Assembly (NCBI RefSeq): GCF_007096385.1
Contig: NZ_VJWL01000004.1
Span: 1-64,000 of the forward strand
Direction: 5' to 3'
From: Aliidiomarina halalkaliphila
GTDB taxonomy: Bacteria > Pseudomonadota > Gammaproteobacteria > Enterobacterales > Alteromonadaceae
DNA: 64,000 bases
In this document: piece after piece, positions 28,910-38,577 of the stretch
How positions within the stretch are numbered: position 1 is the first letter of the stretch
Layout of the letters: every line of letters begins with the position of its first letter
The notes under the pieces: generated by a model
The model's database searches: none
What the model was told of the DNA's origin: nothing
Seen by the model: the letters and a program-made list of their open reading frames with translations, nothing else
Program-made: the position numbers and the translations under genes

Positions 28910-29249
28910 AATCACTTTCTATTTTTTGATTTTATTGGGGATGCCGGCTGATGCAGCACCCATGAGTACATCAAAAACAACGAAAGTGCGCGCAAAAGTT
29001 GCACACTTTCCATACTCAGAGTCCAGAAACAAAAAATGAAAGTAAACACCCGTAGCTCTTCATAGAGTGTTAATAAAATGTTATTTTTTGTAACGAAATA
29101 AGCATAGGGGGAATCCCTCAGGGGGAAGAGTAAAGCAAGAGGGGCAGAGTAATTGCGCGGCGTTTATAGCGCGCCAAAAAGCAGCCATAAAAAAGCCCCG
29201 AGCAATGCTCAGGGCTTTTGTAAAGGAGGGAAAACCCTCAGAAAATTTA
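28910..29249. other. Intergenic region upstream of the protease
   Basis: About 340 bp, AT-rich, without a credible reading frame. It must contain the minus-strand protease promoter. GTTATTTTTTGTAAC near 29070-29090 is a small inverted repeat. The terminator of the next gene is at its right end. Nothing further is seen. Confidence 0.5.
29191..29220 (-). terminator. Terminator of the TolB-amidohydrolase gene
   Basis: On the minus strand, GCCCTGAGCA pairs with TGCTCGGGGC, with a single A-C mismatch, followed by a T-run. It lies about 30 bp after the stop. Confidence 0.85.
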
Positions 29250-32200
29250 CTATTCGAAGTAGAACGGACGACGTTCCCGTGCGTTTCGACCCAGTTCATT
29301 CATGGTTTCTGCGTCGAATAAGCGACCGTTTACCATGGTGTAAATCACCCGGTCACTCTGTCGCAAGTTCTCTAACGGATTGCCATCGATAATGGCGATA
29401 TCCGCAAGCTTACCCACTTCAATAGAGCCAATGGCATGTTCCATGCCCAAGCTCTTCGCGGCATCGTAAGTTGCTGTGCGTAGTGCTTGCAATGGCGTCA
29501 TACCACCCTGCTCCATCATCCAGATCTCCCAGTGTTGCGCTAAACCTTCGCGCTGACCATGGGCACCGGCAGTAACCATCACGCCTTGCTCTTGCAAATC
29601 ATTTGCGCCAGCGGCGATATTGAAATGGTTGTAATGATGCGACGGCGCAATTTCACGGCGCATAGAACGTGGGCGCAATACCCGCTCTGGCACATACTGG
29701 CTTAAGCGTGGATGATTCCATACATCGGTATGGGCATACCAATAGTTCTCACCCCAGATCCCGCCGTAAGCAACACCCAGTGTTGGTGTATACGCGGTTT
29801 CGGTTTGGCTCCAGAATTGCAGCACGTCGTTATACATCACTTCGGTAGGAATCGAGTGCTCGATCACCGAGTGACCATCCGCCACCATGCTCAAGTTATG
29901 CTGGAACAATGAACCACCTTCTGGCATCACCAACATTTCCAACTCACGGGCCGCTTGAATGATCTGCTGACGCTGATCCCGACGCGGTTGGTTGTAACTT
30001 TTCACCGAGAAGGCACCGACTTTTTTCATCCGTTCTAAGTGGAAACGGGCGTCGTCGAGGCTATCCACATGGGCAGTAAAGCCAGGGCCGTTGGCACCGT
30101 ACAAAATAGTACCGGTAGAGAAGATCCGCGGACCGACGATTTTACCCGCCTTTTGCAACTCGCTCGCCGTGAAGATCTGACGGGTATTGTTGGACGGATC
30201 ATGAATGGTGGTTACACCAAAGGTTAGGCCCGCATACAAGATCCAGTTTTGCTGAGGAATGATTTGGTTTTCACCCTGAGCACCATGGGCATGGGTATCG
30301 ATCAGTCCCGGAATCATGGTTTTGCCGGTGAAATCGATCACTTCAGCGCCCCGTGGAACCCGAACTTGCGGCTCCTGACCAATGGCAGTAATCCGATTGC
30401 CTTCCACCACCACAATGGCGTTCTCGATCACTTCGTCGCCGTTCATGGTCACAACGGTGCCACCCACAAAGGCGATGGTTTGATCCGGAACATACTGCTC
30501 ACGGCTAAAGCTGATATTGGTACCGTCTTCCACCTTAGTGAAATCAGGCTTACCGCTGATATCAAACATACCGTTAAGGTTCGCCGAATACAGCTCTGGG
30601 CCTAAGGTCCAGTACAGGCTGGCACTGTCCGCGGTCCAAGATAGGTTATCACCGGCACGCTGGGACAGTTGCTCAATCGGGAACTGACGATCATTCGGGC
30701 CAATGGCAATTGGCTGGCCACGCTCCACAAAAGGCGTAACGAACACACGGAAACGCTCAGCAAAGGCCAAATACTGACCATCCGGTGATACGCGGAACTC
30801 AGTGGCATGTTGCGACGTGTACAGGGTGCGTGATTCGCCAGTGTCCACATCAATACTGCGCAGTTCTGGGCCACTGGCACCAAAACCATTCACATACACG
30901 CGATCGCTGCGCGAACCAAACTGCGGCTCACTGCCATTGCGTGAAATATGCTTGGGCTCGTCGCTATCCAGAGCAAGGTAATAAATACCTGTGTTCAACC
31001 CATGCTTGGGATCGCTTAAGTAGCCACCGCTAATTTTGCGGTACACCACAGCATCGCCGTCTGGCGAGAATACCGGCTCCACAAACTTACCTGGGCCTGT
31101 CGGCAACACGCGCTCTTGGCCTGAACGCAAGTTGCGTACAATCACTTGGCCTTGGGTTTGGTCGTTCCAGGTGGTGTACACCAAGTGCTGACCATTGCGT
31201 GAGAAGCTTGGGAATAGCTCGAAACGATCTGTGCGCGAAGTAAGACGCTCCGGGGTGCCGTTTGGTAGGCCGCGGGTATACAGATGACCAAGTGCTTCAT
31301 AGATCACGCGGTCACCGGAAGGCGACACAACAGCGCTGCGCAGCATACGCACATCAAAGGAATCTTCTTCGATATGCTGACGGAAACGCACCGCTTGCTG
31401 TACTTCTTTTTCCACGTTGACTTGGAACGGAATGGTCGACGCTTGCTTGGTTTCCGTGTTTACACGATGGATTTTACCTTTCGCATAAAACACGATATCG
31501 CGGCTGTCTGCGGTCCAGTTCATGTGTGGATACACCCCATGAATGGCCCAAGTTTCTTGCATATCTCGGGTGAGATCGCCGTACACTTCGGTACGCACAC
31601 CGGTTTCTAAATCGTATACGTAGAGCTTGCTTTGGAAATCATCACGGCTCACAAACGCAAGGCGCTTACCATCCGGTGAAGGGGTTGGACGAATCGCACC
31701 ACCCATACCACCGATAATGTTATCAATCTCGCCAGTTTCTAGATCGTAGCGCTTGATGGTGTAGATACCCGACACCGAATCTTTGTTGTAATGAAAGGTG
31801 TTTCCAGGGGTATCGTCTTGAGAGAAATACACATAGCGACCATCTGGAGAGAACGCAGGCTCGCCTAAGTCTTTTTGATCGTTAGGACGCGCCGTGAGCA
31901 TCACCCCTTGGCCACCACGCTTGTGGTACATCCATACTTCACCGGCACCCAGTGAACGGCGTGCAGTAAAATGCTTACGGGCAACCAGATAGTTACCATC
32001 TGGCGACCACGCTGGGCTGTTGAGCAAACGGAAGCTTTCATCGGTAACTTGCCAGGCTTCAGAGCCATCGGCAGACATCACCCAAATATTGTCACCGCCA
32101 CCCTCGTCTGAGGTAAAGGCAATGTACTTGCCATCAGGGCTATAGGTGGGTTGCATGTGCCAGGCAATGCCGCCACGGAGCAATTCGGCGTCGCCGCCGC

Positions 32201-32438
32201 TCGCGGGCATGCGATAAATGTCGCCGAGCATATCAAAAATAATGTACTGACCATCGGGGCTGATATTCACCGACATCCAAGTACCTTGATCAGTATTCAC
32301 TTGAACGGTTTTAAACTCGCCCATCGGCTCATTTACCGACCACTTATCATTCGCTGTCGCGGTGGTCGAGAAACAAAGTGCTGCCGCCAAACCTGCGGCG
32401 GGCAACCATCGTTTTAGTGTGTGTGTAAGTGTGTGCAT
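29250..32438 (-). CDS. Secreted TolB-propeller / amidohydrolase fusion protein
   Basis: Large exported protein (1062 residues) with a signal peptide (about 1-29, ending TATA-ND). The first ~620 residues contain repeated WD40-like/TolB beta-propeller blades with SPDGxYIxF or SPDGKYIAFTS motifs (SPDGQYIIF, SPDGKYIAFTS, SPDGNYLVA, SPDGRYVYFS, SPDGKRLAFVS and others). The C-terminal ~400 residues form an amidohydrolase domain with GKTMIPGLIDTHAHG and VGKLADIAIIDGNPL. The fusion is a known architecture in Alteromonadales and Bacteroidota; the substrate is not known, but proximity to peptidases suggests peptide or cyclic-amide breakdown in the periplasm. No catalytic change is obvious. Confidence 0.9.
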   Translation of the reverse strand: MHTLTHTLKRWLPAAGLAAALCFSTTATANDKWSVNEPMGEFKTVQVNTDQGTWMSVNISPDGQYIIFDMLGDIYRMPASGGDAELLRGGIAWHMQPTYSPDGKYIAFTSDEGGGDNIWVMSADGSEAWQVTDESFRLLNSPAWSPDGNYLVARKHFTARRSLGAGEVWMYHKRGGQGVMLTARPNDQKDLGEPAFSPDGRYVYFSQDDTPGNTFHYNKDSVSGIYTIKRYDLETGEIDNIIGGMGGAIRPTPSPDGKRLAFVSRDDFQSKLYVYDLETGVRTEVYGDLTRDMQETWAIHGVYPHMNWTADSRDIVFYAKGKIHRVNTETKQASTIPFQVNVEKEVQQAVRFRQHIEEDSFDVRMLRSAVVSPSGDRVIYEALGHLYTRGLPNGTPERLTSRTDRFELFPSFSRNGQHLVYTTWNDQTQGQVIVRNLRSGQERVLPTGPGKFVEPVFSPDGDAVVYRKISGGYLSDPKHGLNTGIYYLALDSDEPKHISRNGSEPQFGSRSDRVYVNGFGASGPELRSIDVDTGESRTLYTSQHATEFRVSPDGQYLAFAERFRVFVTPFVERGQPIAIGPNDRQFPIEQLSQRAGDNLSWTADSASLYWTLGPELYSANLNGMFDISGKPDFTKVEDGTNISFSREQYVPDQTIAFVGGTVVTMNGDEVIENAIVVVEGNRITAIGQEPQVRVPRGAEVIDFTGKTMIPGLIDTHAHGAQGENQIIPQQNWILYAGLTFGVTTIHDPSNNTRQIFTASELQKAGKIVGPRIFSTGTILYGANGPGFTAHVDSLDDARFHLERMKKVGAFSVKSYNQPRRDQRQQIIQAARELEMLVMPEGGSLFQHNLSMVADGHSVIEHSIPTEVMYNDVLQFWSQTETAYTPTLGVAYGGIWGENYWYAHTDVWNHPRLSQYVPERVLRPRSMRREIAPSHHYNHFNIAAGANDLQEQGVMVTAGAHGQREGLAQHWEIWMMEQGGMTPLQALRTATYDAAKSLGMEHAIGSIEVGKLADIAIIDGNPLENLRQSDRVIYTMVNGRLFDAETMNELGRNARERRPFYFE

Positions 32439-32516
32439 GGGTTTTCCTTTTATTTCAATCCTCTCGGTTGTAAACCACAGGTGGATGAATGTCTAGGTTG
32501 AAGCGGCAAACCTGTG

Positions 32517-32538
32517 TCGTGCTGCGATAAAGCACGAC
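32517..32538 (-). terminator. Possible terminator after the GntP permease
   Basis: GTCGTGCT (32517-32524) and AGCACGAC (32531-32538) form an 8-bp stem 45 bp after the permease stop. No U-run follows, so termination activity is uncertain. Confidence 0.45.
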
Positions 32539-32582
32539 ACCGCCGTTTTATCCAAGCCCCAGAAAATCTAGGGCGCGATGGG

Positions 32583-33947
32583 CTAGCCGAAGAACAGCAT
32601 CGCCAGCGCAACAACCACCAGAGCGGCCATCAAGGGCACCAATACGGTAACCACGAAGATATCCCGGTAGGCTTCTTTGTGGGTTAAGCCCATAAGCGTA
32701 AACAAGGCAATCACGGCGCCAGAATGCGGCAACGAATCAAGGCCACCTGCCGCAAGGTTCGCGATCCGGTGGAGTAATTCAGGGGCCACACCCGCCTCGA
32801 GATAAGCCGGGGCTAAACTCGACATAAAAATTTGCAACCCGCCGGAAGCGGACGCAGTAATCCCAGAAATCAGGTTAGCGGATAAGAACACCGACACCAG
32901 CGGCGGTAACGGAAGTTCAAGCAACCAAGCGGCAAAACCATGGAAGCCGGCGGTTTGAATCACCACCCCACCAAAACCAATCACTGCCGCGGTATTAATG
33001 AGCGGCAAGAGTGCATCGTCGGCCCCTTGCCCAGCACTGCGCACAAAGTTTTTGCGTACCGGTGGGAACAACAGATAACAAAAAATCGTACCGCTAAGCA
33101 GGGCAAAACTTGCCCAGAGTACCGGTTGGGTTAAGGCAAACTGAATCCACTCCGCTTGCACACCGCTCATCAACAACAAGCGCGGAATAGCGATCATGCC
33201 GAGCACCAATACAATCGGCAGAATAGATTTGCGTAGCGACGGTAACGATTGATCCGAGCTAGGCGCCAGCGCCGCCATTTGTTCGTCTTTCGGCGTGGCC
33301 TCGTAGCCTTCTCCTTGGGCAGTTGCTAAGCGCCATTGGCGCTCCAGATACCACATACCTAACACCGCCATCAACACACCCGCCACAAGCCCGAGCCAAC
33401 CGCCGGCAAATAAATCGGTGCCCAAAGAACGGGCGGCGATGACGTTATGAATAGAGGGGGTTCCGGGTAGCGCCGTCATGGTAAAAGTGCCCGCGCCCAA
33501 GGCAATGGCCGCAGCATATAAACGACGGGGAATATTGGCTTCGCGCATTAAGGTAACGCCAATCGGATACATGGTGAAAATCACTACAAATACCACCACA
33601 CCACCGTAGGTGAGCAAAGCGCACACCAGCATGGCAATCAACAGCGCCCGTTTCGCCCCGAGCCGACGGGTAATCCCCATAGCCACCCCTTGGGCCGCAT
33701 GGCTCGCCGCCATAATGCGCCCAAATAACGCGCCGCATAAGAACAGCAACAAGAAGTTACCGGCAAAGGTGAAGGCACCCGAGGCACCAAAGGGGAAGTA
33801 ATCGAGGAAGATTTCCTGAAACGCCATACCGTTGGTTAAACCAATCACCAACACCGACAACAGCACGGCGAGTAGGATATTAACGCCACGCAGGGCCAGC
33901 ACAATCAATAGCGCAAGCCCGAGAATAAGACCAATATGACCTATCAT
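32583..33947 (-). CDS. GntP-family permease
   Basis: Inner-membrane proton symporter of the gluconate permease (GntP) family, 454 residues and about 12-13 helices. Family marks are GVNILLAVLLSVLVIGLTNG, FLCGALFGRIMAASHAAQGV, PGTPSIHNVIAARSLGTDLFAG and GLDSLPHSGAVIALF. Members carry gluconate, D-serine, hydroxy- or keto-acids; the substrate here cannot be named. The gene is 39 bp downstream of the MFS transporter gene and probably the last of a four-gene transcript (37431 to 32583). Confidence 0.88.
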   Translation of the reverse strand: MIGHIGLILGLALLIVLALRGVNILLAVLLSVLVIGLTNGMAFQEIFLDYFPFGASGAFTFAGNFLLLFLCGALFGRIMAASHAAQGVAMGITRRLGAKRALLIAMLVCALLTYGGVVVFVVIFTMYPIGVTLMREANIPRRLYAAAIALGAGTFTMTALPGTPSIHNVIAARSLGTDLFAGGWLGLVAGVLMAVLGMWYLERQWRLATAQGEGYEATPKDEQMAALAPSSDQSLPSLRKSILPIVLVLGMIAIPRLLLMSGVQAEWIQFALTQPVLWASFALLSGTIFCYLLFPPVRKNFVRSAGQGADDALLPLINTAAVIGFGGVVIQTAGFHGFAAWLLELPLPPLVSVFLSANLISGITASASGGLQIFMSSLAPAYLEAGVAPELLHRIANLAAGGLDSLPHSGAVIALFTLMGLTHKEAYRDIFVVTVLVPLMAALVVVALAMLFFG

Positions 33948-33986
33948 GCCTAGGTTCCTATTATTGTTAGTATGTCAAAACGCGCT

Positions 33987-35297
33987 TTAGCTTCGGCTCG
34001 CCTTCGATAAATCGCGCACCCGCGCCAACAACAAGGCGCCAATCACAAAGAATCCAATCACCAGTAATAACGCATCTTGGCGAGAAAACAAATCCGCTGC
34101 GACACCAAATGTCGCAGCAAGCAACATGGCCAAACGGTTAAACACGCCCCACAAGCCAAAGGCACTGCCGTCGCGCTCCGGTGAGGCGAGCAAGCCCACC
34201 AAGGAACGGCTCGATGCCTGAATAGAGCCAATACCGCAGCCTGCCAACAAAGCAATAATTAAGAAGATATCCCGCGTGCCCCAGCCGCTCCAGGCCGCCA
34301 GATCGTGAATGGTATACATACCAAAAATGGCCAAGAGCCAAATGCCAATCACCGCGAACAGCACTTTGCGCGCTCCCACAAAGCGCTCCAAAATACCGAA
34401 ACCAATAGCGCCAAAGAGCGCACTAAATTGGGTGGCTAAAAACACCGCGACGAGATCTTGTTGGGTCATCCCTAACTCACCGGTCGTATAGATCCCGATA
34501 AATTTAATTACCGTTTGCACACCGGCCATATAAAAGAGAAAGGCCCAAAAGAATTTAAACAGCATAGGTTGTGTATTGCGCTGCTTAATGAAGTTCAAGC
34601 TCACATACCAAGGCTCTCGCGCTACGGGCTTTAAGCGCCGCGGGCGATTTTTCAATAACAGAAACGTCGGGATAGCGACCAGTACAAAGTAAATCGAAAT
34701 CGCCACCATCGCCCATTGATGCTGACTAATATAAGCCTCAGTTTGGGTGTCAGGATCAGCGCGAATAATAATCACCGATACCATCACCATACTCACAAAG
34801 CCGCCAAGGTAGCCCAAGCCCCAACCCAGGCCAGACACAAAACCCATGTTCTTGCGCGTCGCGAGCTCAGGCAGAAACGCCGACATAATGGCTTCGCCCA
34901 ACATCCACGCGGTGTTGGTGACTAAGATAATGGCAATCCCCCACCAGATATCGCCGGGGTTTACCCAATAGAGCAAGCAGGTAAAGCTGGCACAAATCGC
35001 CGTCGACCAACCGAGCAGCTTCTTTTTCGATACCCCTTGGTCGATCCATTGCCCGACAATGGGCGACAACACCATGGCCATCAAAGTTGAGCCGATAATG
35101 GCAATTGACCAATAGGCATCTCGCCAAGCGCTATCTTGGGGAACGATATAAGCAACAAAAAACGCAGAATAAACAAAGGAAATAACAATGGTGGTGTAGG
35201 CTTGGTTGGCAATGTCGTACATGGCCCAGCCGAAAATTTCGCGCTTCGGAGCATTTTTCTCCAGGCCCCGTTGTGTTTGCTTCGCCTGCTCAGTCAT
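33987..35297 (-). CDS. MFS transporter, UMF1/Atg22-like family
   Basis: Inner-membrane transporter with about 12 helices, 436 residues from the Met at 35297. The N-terminal WAMYDIANQAYTTIVISFVY is the hallmark of the UMF1 (YxiO/Atg22-like) group, followed by SPIVGQWIDQGVSKKKLLGW, the MFS loop motif. Yeast Atg22 exports amino acids from vacuoles; bacterial substrates are unknown. The upstream extension to 35387 overlaps the neighbouring gene and lacks similarity. Confidence 0.88.
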   Translation of the reverse strand: MTEQAKQTQRGLEKNAPKREIFGWAMYDIANQAYTTIVISFVYSAFFVAYIVPQDSAWRDAYWSIAIIGSTLMAMVLSPIVGQWIDQGVSKKKLLGWSTAICASFTCLLYWVNPGDIWWGIAIILVTNTAWMLGEAIMSAFLPELATRKNMGFVSGLGWGLGYLGGFVSMVMVSVIIIRADPDTQTEAYISQHQWAMVAISIYFVLVAIPTFLLLKNRPRRLKPVAREPWYVSLNFIKQRNTQPMLFKFFWAFLFYMAGVQTVIKFIGIYTTGELGMTQQDLVAVFLATQFSALFGAIGFGILERFVGARKVLFAVIGIWLLAIFGMYTIHDLAAWSGWGTRDIFLIIALLAGCGIGSIQASSRSLVGLLASPERDGSAFGLWGVFNRLAMLLAATFGVAADLFSRQDALLLVIGFFVIGALLLARVRDLSKASRS

Positions 35298-35332
35298 CAG
35301 ACAAGATCCTTGTTCGCAAAGGTCCAGATAAA

Positions 35333-36685
35333 TTAGGTATCGGCTTCCGTTTCCACGATGCCATTTCGGTTGAGCACAACTTTCCAACGCTGAATATCTT
35401 CACGATCACCCCAGCGTTCACGAATCACAATATTTAACACCGAGCGTTTTTCCACGGTTTCTTTTGTGACCTCGTTGCCCTCTTGGCGATAAATCAAATA
35501 CGAGGTTTGCTCCAGTAAGGGCGCTAACACTTCGAGATCCAAAACAATGGTTTCGCGGGTAGTGGCATAGCCGCTAAGAAAGCGTGAAGTAAGCATTTTC
35601 GACCAGCTGCTATAGTGCAATACGATTTCGCCGCGCTGGGGCGCGCCAGCCTTACGGGCTTTTTGAATTTCTTCGGGCAAGTCGGGAATACGTTTATAGT
35701 CGATCCACTCCTGAGATTTACCCACGGTTTGCTCGGTGTTGGGATCAACAAATTGATGGCGCCATTTCGCGCGCCCGCGCCGCAGCCAGAGCCATAGCTT
35801 TTGGCGTACTTCATCACGAAACACTTCCCGGGCGGCGTACAGCAGCGCCACCAACAAAATAAATACGGCAGTGACATCAAAAAGCACATCGCGGGCACTG
35901 AGAATCATCAAGGATACGGCAGTCATCAATACAGCGGCAACGCCCGCTTTGACCAAACGCTCTTCTACTTTTCCCAGCTCCTGACCGATACGACGCAATG
36001 TTACCGGGTACTCAATTAAGCGCCGCAACAAGCGCATTTTGTTCGACATCCGGGTGCTGTCTTGATTCACGCGCTCGGAGTTATAACGCAGCTCATCACG
36101 ATACTTGGATTCACGCCGGGCAATGCGCAACATGAGTTCGCGCATATCTTGCTCGTCGTCTTTAAATTCCATTTCCGCCGCCAAGCGCAAAAACTGCTGC
36201 TCAGAAAACCAGCTCAAATAGTTATCAATATTGGTGTAATAACGCCGCAGCCCTTCGTCTTTGGGCGCCGTACGCCGCAGCCGACGCAATATGGTGGCAC
36301 TGAGTTCCAGCAACTCAGCGAGATCTTCACGCAGGTTTTCTGGGCGCTCACGCAAAAAGCCGGATATTTCCTGCTCCATCGCGGTGACATACTGGTAGGC
36401 GTACAAACTCAAGCTCAAGCGGTACTCAGGGCTTTGCCGCTCTTGTTGGCGGGCAATGCGCTGAATTAAGCGGCTGCGTACCAACGGCTCAAGTTGGATC
36501 TGGCTGTGATAGGTACGGCTCACATGAAACACCTGATGGTAAAACGCACGTTCCGTAACAATATCCGACGTTAACCCCAGCTCACCGGGCACGAACAGGC
36601 AAATATCCAGCTTATGTTCCGGATAATCGCCGAGATCGCGTACTACACGTAAACTAAAGGAATCGTTACTATCAATCGTAACCAC
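35333..36685 (-). CDS. Conserved membrane protein of unknown function (450 aa)
   Basis: Not recognised as a named family. Soluble, helical, Arg/Glu-rich region at 1-245 (RRLRRTAPKDEGLRRYY, AEMEFKDDEQDMRELMLRI), two closely spaced membrane helices at about 247-282 (AGVAAVLMTAVSLMILSA, FDVTAVFILLVALLYAA), and a C-terminal cytoplasmic part of about 165 residues ending in a possible beta-rich domain (IVLDLEVLAPLLEQTSYLIY). It begins five bases after the stop of the VC0807-type gene and so is almost certainly coexpressed with it. Confidence 0.75.
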   Translation of the reverse strand: MVTIDSNDSFSLRVVRDLGDYPEHKLDICLFVPGELGLTSDIVTERAFYHQVFHVSRTYHSQIQLEPLVRSRLIQRIARQQERQSPEYRLSLSLYAYQYVTAMEQEISGFLRERPENLREDLAELLELSATILRRLRRTAPKDEGLRRYYTNIDNYLSWFSEQQFLRLAAEMEFKDDEQDMRELMLRIARRESKYRDELRYNSERVNQDSTRMSNKMRLLRRLIEYPVTLRRIGQELGKVEERLVKAGVAAVLMTAVSLMILSARDVLFDVTAVFILLVALLYAAREVFRDEVRQKLWLWLRRGRAKWRHQFVDPNTEQTVGKSQEWIDYKRIPDLPEEIQKARKAGAPQRGEIVLHYSSWSKMLTSRFLSGYATTRETIVLDLEVLAPLLEQTSYLIYRQEGNEVTKETVEKRSVLNIVIRERWGDREDIQRWKVVLNRNGIVETEADT

Positions 36686-36690
36686 GTTTG

Positions 36691-37431
36691 TTAGGTGTCC
36701 TTGTGATCAGAAGATGATGCCGCTGCGCTTTTCTTATCATGCATATAGGCTTCGATGGAGTCACCCGTAAGTGCGTTAATTTGATGGAAAAGATAAAAAA
36801 TTGCACCAAACATCACAAGCATAGTCGGTAAAACAATCACCGGGAAACTCAGAGCCGTCATACGACCAATTTCATTGTTAAAGGCTTCGGTGCCCGCCGG
36901 GCTCACCACAATAGCGCTCGCCAAGATATAATTAAGTACCGCCGAGAGCGCGAAAGCCGCAGCCACGCCATTCCCCGCCATATTCATCACCCGCTTAAAA
37001 CGGGCCTGATTGCCTTTCTCGGCAAGCTTGCGATAAAGCGCATCCACATCGAGCATTTGTCGATTTAAGAGCAGTTTTTCGACAATGGGAAACTTAGTAA
37101 AGCGACTGCCCCACACCACCAAACCAAAGATTGCCGGCACCGCCGCTTCTTTAATCGCGATGTATTTGGGATCCAGTTGCAATAGGCCAATTCCACCGGT
37201 GAGCAAAACACTGATAATCCCGAGAACCGAGAAGCCATTAATTTTCTTGCGGCGATTTAAATCCCAAAGCCCATAACCGATAGGAAACGCCAAACCAATG
37301 ATCAACGCCCATACCGGGCCTAACCGCTCTTCACTGCTCAGTTGCATTAAAATCACAACCGGCAGCAAAATATTAAACATTAAATTAGGCAACAAACCGG
37401 GCTGTTTTTGCCCCTCAGGCCTCGCGCTCAT
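36691..37431 (-). CDS. VC0807-family membrane protein
   Basis: Integral membrane protein of 246 residues with about six helices, resembling the VC0807 family of unknown function: LMFNILLPVVILMQLSS, AFPIGYGLWDLNRRKKINGFSVLG, and a C-terminal helix pair. The start at 37431 (MSARPEGQ) has GGAG six bases upstream. It is first in a possible operon with the 450-residue protein, the MFS transporter and the GntP permease. No enzyme motif is visible. Confidence 0.78.
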   Translation of the reverse strand: MSARPEGQKQPGLLPNLMFNILLPVVILMQLSSEERLGPVWALIIGLAFPIGYGLWDLNRRKKINGFSVLGIISVLLTGGIGLLQLDPKYIAIKEAAVPAIFGLVVWGSRFTKFPIVEKLLLNRQMLDVDALYRKLAEKGNQARFKRVMNMAGNGVAAAFALSAVLNYILASAIVVSPAGTEAFNNEIGRMTALSFPVIVLPTMLVMFGAIFYLFHQINALTGDSIEAYMHDKKSAAASSSDHKDT

Positions 37432-37551
37432 AACTGCTCCGCTGCAAACATACTGTAAAAAACTATGGTACGGCATCTCACGGCATTTTGCAGCAAGGAA
37501 AGGCTGAGGTAAGATACGGCTTCAATTCGGTTTTACAGGATCGTGAAGCAC

Positions 37552-38577
37552 ATGAATACTCCATCGTGGATTCGTCGTTATTGGCCTTTATGGGTCGTCA
37601 TCATCGTCGCAGTTATTCTTTGGTGGCCCGGTCGTGCCATGTACTTGGATGTACTTACCGAACGTGAAGCCGCCCGGATCGCAGCCATCACTCCGGATCA
37701 AGGTGCTGAATCGACCCCTGAGCGCTTAGATATCGAGCGCATGATGGACGATCTCACCTGGTTGGCTGCACCTGAGCGTATGGGACGTTTCCCAGGTTCC
37801 GAAGGCGGACTCGCCGCCCGCGAGTTTATCGAAACCCAATTTACCGAATTAGGCTTGTTGCCCGCGGGCAGCGAGGGCTTTTTGCATCCGTTTACCCACG
37901 AAGGCGTGGATAACGCCGCCAACGTGCTGGGCATGTTGCCTGGCCGCGATCCAAGCCTGCGCACCATTGTGATTAGTGCCCATTATGATCACTTAGGCGT
38001 GAAAAATGGCGATATTTATCATGGCGCCGACGATAATGCGTCGGGCACCGCCGCCCTGCTCGAGTACGCCCGTTACTTTACCGAGAACCAACCGAATCAC
38101 ACCTTGTTATTTGCCGCTCTTGATAGCGAAGAACACGGTTTACTCGGCGCCCATGCGTTATTCAACACCGGACATCTTACGCCCAGCGATATCGCCTTTA
38201 ACGTAAACGTGGATATGCTTAGCCGGGATACCGACCAGCTCCTCTTTGCCGTGGGTACCTATCATCATCCATGGCTAGTGCCTTTGGTGCGTCGCGTGCA
38301 GCAAGAAAACGAAGCGCGCATTGTGATGGCTCACGACCGCCCGAAATGGAAAGCCGGCCATACGGAAGATTGGACCATGAGCTCGGATCACGGCGCATTT
38401 CATCGGGTCGGGATTCCTTTTATCTACTTTGGCGTGGCCGATCATCCGGATTATCATTCGCCCCGGGACACCGCCGATAAAGTCGACGTCGAGTTCTATC
38501 GCATCACCTCTGAGGCGGCGTTAAGCTTTATTAAGCTGATCGATCAAGTGCTACAAGAAAAGATCGCCACCCATTGA
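37552..38577 (+). CDS. M28-family zinc metallopeptidase, membrane anchored
   Basis: One N-terminal membrane helix (about 10-28, WPLWVVIIVAVILWWPG) followed by a periplasmic aminopeptidase-type M28 domain. Two-zinc ligands and catalytic residues are in VISAHYDHLG (His), YHGADDNASGTAALLE (bridging Asp), ALDSEEHGLLGA (Glu-Glu), VNVDMLSRD (Asp) and FGVADHPDYHSPRDT (His). The 341-residue length fits. A GTG at 37543 could add three residues. The stop overlaps the start of the serine hydrolase gene, so the pair is translationally coupled. Confidence 0.9.
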   Translation: MNTPSWIRRYWPLWVVIIVAVILWWPGRAMYLDVLTEREAARIAAITPDQGAESTPERLDIERMMDDLTWLAAPERMGRFPGSEGGLAAREFIETQFTELGLLPAGSEGFLHPFTHEGVDNAANVLGMLPGRDPSLRTIVISAHYDHLGVKNGDIYHGADDNASGTAALLEYARYFTENQPNHTLLFAALDSEEHGLLGAHALFNTGHLTPSDIAFNVNVDMLSRDTDQLLFAVGTYHHPWLVPLVRRVQQENEARIVMAHDRPKWKAGHTEDWTMSSDHGAFHRVGIPFIYFGVADHPDYHSPRDTADKVDVEFYRITSEAALSFIKLIDQVLQEKIATH